Shown: piece by piece, positions 1 through 5,970 of the stretch
How the letters are laid out: every line of letters begins with the position of its first letter
Numbering within the stretch: the stretch's first letter is position 1
NCBI GenBank assembly: GCA_030840885.1
Contig: JAVEDQ010000034.1
Coordinates: 1-6,384 of the forward strand
Origin: Frankiaceae bacterium
GTDB taxonomy: Bacteria; Actinomycetota; Actinomycetes; Frankiales; Frankiaceae
DNA length: 6,384 bases
Direction of reading: 5' to 3'
The notes under the pieces: generated by a model
Seen by the model: only the letters and a program-made list of their open reading frames with translations
Told to the model about the DNA's origin: nothing
Databases searched by the model: none
Position numbers and translations under genes: made by a program

Positions 1-861
1 GCCGAGTTGGTCAAGCGCGGCCTGTTCGGCAGCCGCGAGCAGGCAGCGGCGGCCATCGACGCCGGCCGGGTACTCGTGGCGGGGCAGCCGGCGCGCAAGG
101 CCGCCACCGCCGTCACGCCGGACACGCCCGTCACCCTGACCGACCCCGACCGGGTCGAATGGGCCTCCCGCGGCGCTCACAAGCTGCTCGGGGCTCTCGA
201 CGCCTTCTCCGACGTCGAGCGCTTCCCGGCCCCGCTGCGGGTCGAGGGTCGGCGCTGCCTCGACGCTGGCGCGTCCACCGGCGGGTTCACCGACGTGTTG
301 CTGCGCCGCGGCGCCCGCGAGGTGGTCGCCGTCGACGTCGGCTACGGCCAGATCGTCTGGCGCCTGCGGACCGACGAGCGCGTCCGCGTCGTGGACCGCA
401 CGAACGTCCGGAACCTGACCGCCGAGCAGATCGGCGGACCTGTCGAACTCGTCGTGTCCGACCTCTCGTTCATCTCCCTGCTCGTCGTCCTTCCTGCCCT
501 GCACGGGTGCGTCGCGGTGGAACCGGGGCGTCCTGCGGACCTCGTGCTGCTGGTCAAGCCGCAGTTCGAGGTGGGCAGGAGCCGAGTGGGCAAGGGTGGC
601 GTCGTGCGCGAGCCCGAACTGCGGGCGGAGGCGGTCGCCACGATCGCACGAGCCGCCCTCGACCGCGGCCTGCGGGTCCGCGGCATCGCCGAGAGCCCGC
701 TGCCCGGACCGGCCGGGAACGTCGAGTACCTGCTCTGGCTCGCGGACGCTGCCGTGGACGACGCTACCGACCCCGGTCCCGCGCTGCACGGTGACGAGCT
801 GGACCGCGAGATCGCGCGGCACGTGTCGCCCCCGCCCACTCCGGGATCCGCCGTCAGGTGA
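1..861 (+). CDS. tlyA: TlyA family rRNA 2'-O-methyltransferase (5' partial)
   Basis: TlyA transfers a methyl group from S-adenosylmethionine to the 2'-OH of cytidines in 16S and/or 23S rRNA; in mycobacteria its loss gives capreomycin resistance. The frame is open to the left edge (codons read A-E-L-V-K-R-G), and comparison with the remembered M. tuberculosis protein suggests only about eight residues are missing, so the TTG at 7 is an internal leucine codon. Residues about 3-55 form an S4 RNA-binding domain (SREQAAAAIDAGRVLV). A Rossmann methyltransferase domain follows, with CLDAGASTGGFTDVLL as the SAM-binding loop, DVGYGQ, SDLSFISL, LVKPQFEVG and GNVEYLLWL. The proposed K-D-K-E catalytic residues are all present: Lys (nt 181-183), Asp in SDLSF, Lys in VKPQFE and Glu in NVEY. 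A tail of about 40 residues follows NVEYLLWL, resembling the longer type II enzymes that modify both subunits (inference). The interdomain linker before SRGAHKL reads RVEWA rather than the mycobacterial RAWV. The stop is 49 nt before NAD kinase. Confidence 0.95.
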   Translation, partial: AELVKRGLFGSREQAAAAIDAGRVLVAGQPARKAATAVTPDTPVTLTDPDRVEWASRGAHKLLGALDAFSDVERFPAPLRVEGRRCLDAGASTGGFTDVLLRRGAREVVAVDVGYGQIVWRLRTDERVRVVDRTNVRNLTAEQIGGPVELVVSDLSFISLLVVLPALHGCVAVEPGRPADLVLLVKPQFEVGRSRVGKGGVVREPELRAEAVATIARAALDRGLRVRGIAESPLPGPAGNVEYLLWLADAAVDDATDPGPALHGDELDREIARHVSPPPTPGSAVR

Positions 862-910
862 GAGTCTGAAGGACGTGGACACCTCCGTGGACCAGCAGGA
901 CATCCCGTCG

Positions 911-1858
911 GTGAGCGACGACCCGGCTCAGGACGGAGCGGCTCCGGCAGGGGAGACGTCGCGCGGTGTCCGCGAGGTGCTGGTGGTGGCCCACCCCAGG
1001 CGACCCTTCGTCCGCGACAGCGCGCAGCGGGTGCTCGACCAGCTGACCGCAGCCGGCATCCGGCCGCGGGTGCTCGGCGACGAGGCCGGACAGCTCGACC
1101 TGTCGTGCGCCGCCGTCGTGGACGCCGACGCCGGTGCCGCAGCCGGCGTCGAACTGGTGCTCGTGCTCGGTGGCGACGGCAGCCTGCTCCGCGGCGCCGA
1201 CCTGGCCCGTTCGGCCGACGCCCCGTTGCTCGGCGTGAACCTGGGCCACATCGGGTTCCTGGCCGAGGCCGAGTCCGAGGACATCGACGACACCGTCGCG
1301 GCCGTCATCGCCCGCGACTACACCGTCGAGGAACGCATGACCCTCGACGTGACCATCCGCAAGGGCCAGGAGCTCCTCGGACGGAACTGGGCCCTGAACG
1401 AGATGGCGCTCGAGAAGGGTCAGCCCGGCAAGCTGCTCGACGTCGTGGTCGAGATCGAGGGCCGCCCGCTCTCCCGCTGGTCCTGCGACGGTGCGGTGTG
1501 CGCCACGCCGACCGGTTCGACCGCCTACGCCTTCTCCGCCGGCGGGCCCGTCGTCTGGCCCTCGGTAGAGGCGTTGCTCGTCGTCCCACTGTCGGCGCAC
1601 GCGCTGTTCGCACGGCCGCTGGTCGTCGGCCCCGACGTCATGGTCGCCTTCGAGGTGCTGGGCAAGGAGAAGGCCGTTCTGTCCTGCGACGGGCGCCGGC
1701 CCTCCGACGTCCTGCCCGGCAGCCGCGTCGAGGTGACGCGCGGCGCCCATCCGGTCCGGCTGGCCCGGGTGCGGCCCAACCCGTTCACGGATCGACTCGT
1801 TGCCAAATTCGAACTCCCGGTCGAAGGTTGGCGTGGGAGGTCGCGCCCGGACCGCTGA
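911..1858 (+). CDS. nadK: NAD kinase (ATP/polyphosphate-dependent)
   Basis: This cytoplasmic enzyme phosphorylates the 2'-OH of the NAD adenosine ribose, making NADP; the actinobacterial type (PpnK) can use ATP or polyphosphate. Numbered from GTG 911, the 315-residue protein shows the family landmarks in order: the first strand REVLVVAHP (21-29), the GGDGS motif with its catalytic Asp (87-91), GVNLGHIGFLAE (108-119), the NAD-contacting ALNE (161-164), DGAVCATPTGSTAYAFSAGGP (193-213, with TPTGSTAY), VPLSAHALFARPLV (225-238) and a KFELPVEGW tail. The M. tuberculosis protein is of similar length. The start is uncertain. GTG 911 has AGGA at 897-900 with 10 nt spacing and is my choice. GTG 887 (GAAGGA at 868-873, 13 nt spacing) and GTG 875 (too close to that site) would only lengthen a poorly conserved acidic N-terminus. 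The stop TGA shares its A with an ATG (TGATG, 1856-1860) that opens a 7-codon ORF leading to recN. Confidence 0.95.
   Translation: MSDDPAQDGAAPAGETSRGVREVLVVAHPRRPFVRDSAQRVLDQLTAAGIRPRVLGDEAGQLDLSCAAVVDADAGAAAGVELVLVLGGDGSLLRGADLARSADAPLLGVNLGHIGFLAEAESEDIDDTVAAVIARDYTVEERMTLDVTIRKGQELLGRNWALNEMALEKGQPGKLLDVVVEIEGRPLSRWSCDGAVCATPTGSTAYAFSAGGPVVWPSVEALLVVPLSAHALFARPLVVGPDVMVAFEVLGKEKAVLSCDGRRPSDVLPGSRVEVTRGAHPVRLARVRPNPFTDRLVAKFELPVEGWRGRSRPDR
1800..1828 (+). promoter_or_regulatory. Weak candidate promoter with SOS-like box inside nadK 3' end
   Basis: TTGCCA at 1800-1805 matches five of six bases of a TTGACA -35 element. After 17 nt comes GAAGGT (1823-1828), a poor -10. Between them lies TCGAACTCCCGGTCGA (1809-1824), whose half-sites resemble the LexA box TCGAAC-N4-GTTCGA with one mismatch in the right half. 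It matches only 11 of 14 positions of CGAACRNRYGTTYG. The bases also encode the conserved NAD kinase tail AKFELPVEG, so coding constraint alone may explain them. Confidence 0.2.
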
Positions 1859-1881
1859 TGGCCCTATATTCGAACATGTGA
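1858..1881 (+). promoter_or_regulatory. 7-codon ORF bridging nadK stop and recN start
   Basis: ATG 1858 overlaps the nadK stop (TGATG). The frame reads MALYSNM and ends at TGA 1879-1881, which overlaps the recN GTG at 1878 (GTGA). Ribosomes ending nadK could in principle restart here and then again at recN, which has no Shine-Dalgarno sequence of its own. No Shine-Dalgarno sequence sits at a normal distance before ATG 1858 either (GGGAGG at 1835-1840 is 17 nt away). It may be chance; a functional peptide is unlikely. Confidence 0.2.
1865..1870 (+). promoter_or_regulatory. Candidate -10 element for recN (TATATT)
   Basis: TATATT fits the actinobacterial -10 pattern TANNNT and stands out as an AT island in very GC-rich DNA. 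It ends 7 nt before the recN GTG at 1878-1880, the spacing expected if transcription starts on the start codon itself and gives a leaderless mRNA. No -35 hexamer is recognisable 16-19 nt upstream, which is common for actinobacterial promoters of this kind. The adjoining LexA-type box supports the call. Confidence 0.5.
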
Positions 1882-1885
1882 TCGA
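1870..1885 (+). promoter_or_regulatory. LexA (SOS) box over the recN start
   Basis: The 16-mer TCGAACATGTGATCGA matches the LexA palindrome of Actinobacteria and Bacillus (core CGAACRNRYGTTYG) at 13 of 14 core positions (1871-1884); the one mismatch is A for T at 1881. It abuts the TATATT hexamer and spans the predicted transcription start and the recN GTG, where bound LexA should block transcription. RecN is an SOS-induced repair protein in well-studied bacteria, so site and gene agree. LexA itself is not in the window. Confidence 0.65.
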
Positions 1886-3674
1886 AGAAGTGCGCATCAG
1901 TGCGCTCGGCGTGATCGACGACGCGGTCCTCGACCTGGCGCCCGGCTTCACCGTCGTGACCGGGGAGACCGGTGCCGGCAAGACCATGGTCGTGCAGAGC
2001 CTCGGCCTGCTCAGCGGCGCCCGCGGCGACGGCGGGGCCGTCCGTTCCGGTCGCCCCCGCGCCGTCGTCGAGGCCCGTCTGGTCGTCGACGTCGCCGGCC
2101 ACGTGGCCGAGCGGGCGCGCGAGGTGGGTGCCGAACTCGACGACGAAACCGAGTCCTCGGGCGTGCTGCTGGTCCATCGGCTCGTGTCGGCCGAGGGACG
2201 CTCACGGGCCGCCCTCGGCGGCCGTGCCGTGCCGCTTGCCGTGCTCACCGAGCTCGTGGGGCAGTCGGTGGCGGTGCACGGGCAGTCCGGGCAGCTCCGG
2301 CTCCTCCGCCCTGCCGAGCAGCGGGCGGCGCTCGACGCCTACGCGGGTGCGCCCGTCGCCGAGGCGATGGCCGGCTATTCCACCTGCTACACGCGGTTGC
2401 TGGCCGCGCGCCGGGAGCTCGCGGAGATCGTCGAGCGGGAACGGGAGCGCGCGGCCGAGGCCGAGCTGCTCCGGCTCGGGCTCGCTGACGTCGAGCGGAT
2501 CGACCCGCAACCCGGCGAGGACGAGGCCCTGGAGGCCGAGATCGCCCGGCTCTCGCACGCCGAGTCGCTGCTCGCGGCCGCCTCCGGCGCCCACGACGCC
2601 CTGGCCGGCGCGGACGACGACCGCGACGCCGCGGTTCCGGCGCTGGTAGGGCTGAGCACGGCACGACGGCTGGTGGCCGGGGTGGAGGCGCACGACGCCG
2701 AGCTCTCGGCGTTGGGGGCCCGCCTGGAAGAGGTGCGGGTGCTGGCCGCCGACGTCGCGGCGGATCTGGCCTCCTACGCCGGGTCCGTCGAGCTGGACCC
2801 CGCCCGGATCGAGTCGGCCGCCGAGCGCGCCGCGGCACTGGCCCGGCTCTGCCGCACCCACGACACCACCATCGACGGCGTTCTCGCCTGGGCCGAGCGC
2901 TCAGCGCGCCGGCTGCTCGAACTGGACGGGTCGGGTGCCCGGCGCGAAGAGCTCGAGACGGAGGTGGCCGCCCTCGAAGCGGAACTGGCGCGCGGTGCCG
3001 GTGCGCTGGCCGCCGCCCGCCGGGCCGCGGCCACGAGTCTGGGCACTGCGGTCACCGGTGAGCTGGCCACCTTGGCCATGGCCAACGCTGAGGTCAGCGT
3101 GGCGGTCGGTTCGGTCGAGGTCCCGCCGGGCGCCGACGAGGCGGGCCTGCTCGTCGACGTGGGCGACGGGAACGGCCCCCGGCGCCTGGCCTACGGGCCC
3201 ACCGGTGTCGACGACGTCGAGATCCGGCTCGGCGCGCACGTCGGCGCCGAGCCCCGCCCACTGAACCGCGGCGCGTCCGGCGGTGAGCTGAGCCGCGTCA
3301 TGCTGGCGCTCGAGGTGGTGCTCGCCGACGCCGCCGGCGACGGCGGAGCCGGGACGATGATCTTCGACGAGGTCGACAGCGGCGTCGGCGGGTCGGCCGC
3401 GGTCGAGATCGGCCGCCGGCTGGCGAAGCTGGCCGAGCACCGGCAGGTCATCTGCGTGACCCACCTGCCACAGGTGGCGGCCTTCGCCGACCGGCACCTC
3501 ATGGTCCAGAAGTCCGACGACGGCTCGGTCACCACCAGCGGCGTTCGCCGTCTTGACCACCGCGATCGCATCCGTGAGCTGTCCCGGATGTTGGCGGGCC
3601 GGTCGGAGAGCAGCCTCGCCCAGGGGCACGCCGAGGAACTGCTCGGAGAGGCGGCACGGGCGAAGGCTTCCTGA
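1878..3674 (+). CDS. recN: DNA repair protein RecN
   Basis: RecN is an SMC-like cytoplasmic ATPase that acts early in recombinational repair of double-strand breaks, gathering DNA ends and aiding RecA. From GTG 1878 the protein has 598 residues, slightly above the usual 550-590. The N-terminal half-ATPase carries IEEVRISALGVIDDAVLDL and Walker A GETGAGKT (29-36), then VHGQSGQL (133-140). Residues about 165-395 are rich in Ala, Glu, Arg and Leu, forming the antiparallel coiled coil, with CRTHDTTIDGVL (325-336) near its return. The C-terminal half-ATPase holds the ABC signature NRGASGGELSR (463-473), Walker B TMIFDEVDSGVGG (493-505, with DE at 497-498) and the H-loop VTHLPQVAAFAD (527-538). The start is set by the conserved I-E-E-V-R opening; the frame is open further left but runs there into nadK code. 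There is no Shine-Dalgarno sequence, and a -10-like hexamer and LexA-type box sit at the start codon, suggesting a leaderless SOS-controlled transcript besides read-through from nadK. Confidence 0.96.
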   Translation: MIEEVRISALGVIDDAVLDLAPGFTVVTGETGAGKTMVVQSLGLLSGARGDGGAVRSGRPRAVVEARLVVDVAGHVAERAREVGAELDDETESSGVLLVHRLVSAEGRSRAALGGRAVPLAVLTELVGQSVAVHGQSGQLRLLRPAEQRAALDAYAGAPVAEAMAGYSTCYTRLLAARRELAEIVERERERAAEAELLRLGLADVERIDPQPGEDEALEAEIARLSHAESLLAAASGAHDALAGADDDRDAAVPALVGLSTARRLVAGVEAHDAELSALGARLEEVRVLAADVAADLASYAGSVELDPARIESAAERAAALARLCRTHDTTIDGVLAWAERSARRLLELDGSGARREELETEVAALEAELARGAGALAAARRAAATSLGTAVTGELATLAMANAEVSVAVGSVEVPPGADEAGLLVDVGDGNGPRRLAYGPTGVDDVEIRLGAHVGAEPRPLNRGASGGELSRVMLALEVVLADAAGDGGAGTMIFDEVDSGVGGSAAVEIGRRLAKLAEHRQVICVTHLPQVAAFADRHLMVQKSDDGSVTTSGVRRLDHRDRIRELSRMLAGRSESSLAQGHAEELLGEAARAKAS

Positions 3675-3685
3675 GGTCGCGTTTC

Positions 3686-3705
3686 CGTCGCATTGCGTGG
3701 CGACG
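3686..3705 (+). other. Short GC hairpin between recN and steA
   Basis: CGTCGC (3686-3691) and GCGACG (3700-3705) are perfect inverted repeats around an 8-nt loop, beginning 11 nt after the recN stop. There is no T-run after it, so it is not a standard intrinsic terminator. It could slow or attenuate transcription or protect a 3' end, or be chance in GC-rich DNA. Confidence 0.3.
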
Positions 3706-3763
3706 AGCCGCAACCGACCCCCCGGATGGAACGATGGGTGACGAACGGGGAACGGCAACCGGC

Positions 3764-3768
3764 GGGAG
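3764..3768 (+). promoter_or_regulatory. Shine-Dalgarno site deciding the steA start
   Basis: GGGAG lies 8 nt before GTG 3777 and is the best-placed ribosome site in the recN-steA gap. It favours GTG 3777 over in-frame ATG 3726 and GTG 3738, which have no comparable site and would add an unconserved leader peptide. Confidence 0.5.
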
Positions 3769-3776
3769 CAGGGACA

Positions 3777-4985
3777 GTGTTGGGGCGCAGCGGTGGGGGA
3801 GCGCTACGCCTCGCGTCCCGTCGCACGACGAAAGCCCAGCTCAACGGCGCGGTAACCGCCATCGTCCGCGTCGATCGCCGCACCAAGAACCTCACGAAGC
3901 GGCTGCTGCCGGGCGAGGTGGCGGTCATCGACCATACCGACATCGACCGGGTGAGCGCCGAGGCGCTCGTCGCCCGCGGAGCCTCCGTCGTCGTCAACGT
4001 CGCGCCCAGCATCTCGGGCCGGTACCCCAACCTCGGGCCGGAGATCCTGCTCGCGGCCGGCGTCACCGTGCTCGACCGCGCCGACCCCGAGTTGTTCGAC
4101 CTGCTCAGCGAAGGCTCCACGGTGCACGTCGAAGGCGGGACGTTGAGCGTCGACGGGGCCCTGGTCGGTGGCGGCACACTGTTGACGGGCGAGACGGTCT
4201 CGGCCGCGATGGCCGAGGCCCGGGCCGGTCTGGCCGAGCAGCTCGAGGACTTCGCCGACAACACCATGGAGTACCTCAAGCGGGAGCGTGACCTCCTCCT
4301 CGAGGGCGTCGGCGTGCCCACGCTGCGGACGGCCATGAATGGCCGCCACGTGCTGATCGTCGTGCGCGGCTACGACTACCGGCAGGACCTCGCGTCGCTG
4401 CGTCCCTACATCCGGGAGTACCGGCCGGTCCTGATCGGGGTGGACGGCGGCGCCGACGCGCTGCAGGAGGAGGGCTATACGCCCGACCTCATTCTCGGCG
4501 ACATGGACTCGATCTCCGACGAGGTGCTCCGCTGCGGCGCCGAGGTCGTCGTCCACGCCTACCCCGACGGGCGGGCGCCCGGCATGGCCCGGGTCGAGTC
4601 CCTCGGTATCGCCGCCACCGTGTTCCCGGCCGCCGGCACCAGCGAGGACGCGGCGATGCTGCTCGCCGACGAGCACGGCGCGTCGTTGATCGTCGCCGTC
4701 GGGACGCACGCCACGCTCGAGGAGTTCCTCGACAAGGGACGCGCCGGCATGGCCAGCACCTTCCTGACCCGGTTGCGCGTCGGCAGCAAGCTCGTCGACG
4801 CCAAGGGCGTCAGCCGGCTCTACCACTCCCGGATCCGCACGTCCTCGCTGGTGCTGCTCGTGCTCGCGACGCTGGTCACCCTGGTCGTCGCGATCACGTT
4901 GTCCGCGGCGGGCCGGGCCTACGTCGCCCTGCTCAACGACAAGTGGCACGACTTCACGTTCTGGATCACGGGACTGAACTCATGA
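3777..4985 (+). CDS. steA: SteA-like cell-separation membrane protein (thiamin pyrophosphokinase-like fold)
   Basis: This is the homologue of M. tuberculosis Rv1697 and Corynebacterium SteA, a septal protein that works with SteB in daughter-cell separation and cell-wall hydrolase control. The 402-residue protein starts with a basic segment containing the family hallmark RVDRRTKNLTKRL (31-43) and GEVAVIDHTDIDRVSAEALV (46-65). It continues with VNVAPSISGRYPN (74-86) and a Glu/Arg-rich helix around 145-176. The second half resembles thiamin pyrophosphokinases: VLIGVDGGADAL (218-229), PDLILGDMDSISDEVL (236-251) and TSEDAAMLLA (288-297). A hydrophobic segment at about 356-377 (SSLVLLVLATLVTLVVAITL) forms one C-terminal membrane helix, leaving some 25 residues outside and the main domain inside the cell. 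No other thiamin gene is nearby, so a thiamin-kinase activity should not be assumed. It begins 102 nt after recN, the widest gap here, so it may have its own promoter, though none is clear. Its stop overlaps an ATG (ATGA, 4982-4985). Confidence 0.9.
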   Translation: MLGRSGGGALRLASRRTTKAQLNGAVTAIVRVDRRTKNLTKRLLPGEVAVIDHTDIDRVSAEALVARGASVVVNVAPSISGRYPNLGPEILLAAGVTVLDRADPELFDLLSEGSTVHVEGGTLSVDGALVGGGTLLTGETVSAAMAEARAGLAEQLEDFADNTMEYLKRERDLLLEGVGVPTLRTAMNGRHVLIVVRGYDYRQDLASLRPYIREYRPVLIGVDGGADALQEEGYTPDLILGDMDSISDEVLRCGAEVVVHAYPDGRAPGMARVESLGIAATVFPAAGTSEDAAMLLADEHGASLIVAVGTHATLEEFLDKGRAGMASTFLTRLRVGSKLVDAKGVSRLYHSRIRTSSLVLLVLATLVTLVVAITLSAAGRAYVALLNDKWHDFTFWITGLNS

Positions 4986-5020
4986 CCGGCGTCCCCGCGG
5001 GCGCGCAGGCGGCCCGTTGA
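4982..5020 (+). promoter_or_regulatory. 12-codon ORF bridging steA stop and steB start
   Basis: ATG 4982 overlaps the steA stop as ATGA. The frame encodes MTGVPAGAQAAR and stops at TGA 5018-5020, which overlaps the steB TTG at 5017 (TTGA). This repeats the layout seen between nadK and recN and could pass terminating ribosomes on to the weak TTG start of steB. The peptide has no recognisable features. Chance, or a relic of an earlier steB start now out of frame, are alternatives. Confidence 0.25.
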
Positions 5021-5970
5021 TCGACTTCCGGTACCACCTCGTCTCCATCATCTCGGTGTTCCTCGCGCTGGCTGTCGGCATCGTCGTCGGGACCACCGCG
5101 CTCAACGGCGTGATCGTCGATGACCTCCGCCAGCGCGTCGACGGTCTCGCCGCCGACAAACGGGCCCGCGAGACGACGATCAACGACCAGCAGCGGCTGC
5201 TCACCGGTGCCGGCGCCTTCGCCTCCGCGGTCACCGCGCAGGACGTGGCGGGCCTGCTCGACGGTCGCCGCGTCACGGTGGTCAGCGCGCCCGGCGTCTC
5301 CGCCGACGACCGCGCCAACGTCATCGACGTCCTCACCCAGGCGGGGGCGACCGTCACCACCCGCGTCCGGCTCGGCGATGCGTTCACCGACCCCAAGCGC
5401 GCCTCGGACATCGAAGGCGTGGCGACCGACGCGGCCAGGGTGCAGGGCGTCTCGCTCGCCGGACAGACCTCCGTCGCCGACCGGGCCGCCGCCGCGCTCG
5501 GTGCCGCCGTCGTCGGCAACGGCAGCGGGTCCGACCTCGGGTCGCCGACGGCGGTGTCGGCCGAGCAGCGCGCCCTCGACCCGTGGCGCGCAGCCGGCCT
5601 GCTCACCGTCGACCAGCAGGACGGCCCCGGTGATCTGGCGCTGGTGCTCGTCCCGTCGCCGCCCAATCCGGCGCCGACCGAGGACGTCCTCACACCGCAG
5701 GTCGTCTCGTTGGTGGCCGTCATGGACGCCCGGGACACCGGGACGGTCGTCGCCGGCCCGCTCGACTCCGCCGACGGGAACGGACTGGTCGCTGCGGTCC
5801 GCGGCACCGGTCAGCTTTCGTCGCGGGTGTCCACGCAGGACTCGGTGGAGACGTCGTGGGGGCGGATCAGCCTGGTGCGCACCGCGCAGGCGGAGCTCGG
5901 CGGCAAAGCCGGGCAGTACGGAGCCGGTCCCGGGAGTCGCGCGCCGCTCCCCGTCCCCGCCTCGCGGTGA
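5017..5970 (+). CDS. steB: SteB / MctB-like envelope protein (annotated elsewhere as copper transporter)
   Basis: This is the homologue of M. tuberculosis Rv1698 (MctB, linked to copper tolerance and once proposed as a channel) and Corynebacterium SteB, the partner of SteA in cell separation. The start is TTG 5017: an in-frame stop at 4975-4977 leaves no ATG or GTG upstream, and the resulting MIDFRYHLVSIISVF is the typical family opening. Residues about 8-29 form a single membrane helix (LVSIISVFLALAVGIVVGTT). Residues about 33-62 are a predicted coiled coil (DDLRQRVDGLAADKRARETT). The rest is an extracytoplasmic alpha/beta domain with RRVTVVSAPG (84-93) and the family's C-terminal signature DSVETSWGRISLV plus GQYGAG (275-304). 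At 317 residues it has normal length. With one membrane helix it is hard to see it as a transporter by itself; the septal role fits its neighbour better. Only a weak AGG (5007-5009) precedes the TTG. Its stop overlaps the next gene's GTG (GTGA). Confidence 0.88.
   Translation: MIDFRYHLVSIISVFLALAVGIVVGTTALNGVIVDDLRQRVDGLAADKRARETTINDQQRLLTGAGAFASAVTAQDVAGLLDGRRVTVVSAPGVSADDRANVIDVLTQAGATVTTRVRLGDAFTDPKRASDIEGVATDAARVQGVSLAGQTSVADRAAAALGAAVVGNGSGSDLGSPTAVSAEQRALDPWRAAGLLTVDQQDGPGDLALVLVPSPPNPAPTEDVLTPQVVSLVAVMDARDTGTVVAGPLDSADGNGLVAAVRGTGQLSSRVSTQDSVETSWGRISLVRTAQAELGGKAGQYGAGPGSRAPLPVPASR

Noticed and set aside
7..9. TTG at 7 as the tlyA start
   Set aside because: The frame is open to position 1 and A-E-L-V-K-R-G continues the conserved TlyA N-terminus, so this is an internal Leu codon of a gene cut by the window edge.
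858..869. GTGA overlap at the tlyA stop opening a 3-codon frame (MRV)
   Set aside because: Unlike the other two junctions, its stop does not overlap any plausible nadK start, so it does not support a relay there.
854..2248. Reverse-strand open frame of 464 codons opposite nadK and the start of recN
   Set aside because: It is the complement of strongly coding sequence in GC-rich DNA. Its translation is low-complexity (Arg, Ala, Gly, Asp) and shows no family motif, whereas the forward frames carry NAD kinase and RecN motifs.
3726..3740. ATG 3726 or GTG 3738 as the steA start
   Set aside because: They lack a good ribosome site and would add residues not expected in the family; GTG 3777 has GGGAG 8 nt upstream and gives a normal length.
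3728..3782. GGAAC words before steA as an ECF sigma-factor -35 element
   Set aside because: No matching -10 (GTT-type) lies 16-18 nt downstream; the nearest GTGTT is about 22 nt away.
3804..4949. Reverse-strand open frame of 381 codons opposite steA
   Set aside because: It mirrors the third-position GC bias of steA; no motif, start context or neighbour supports a gene.
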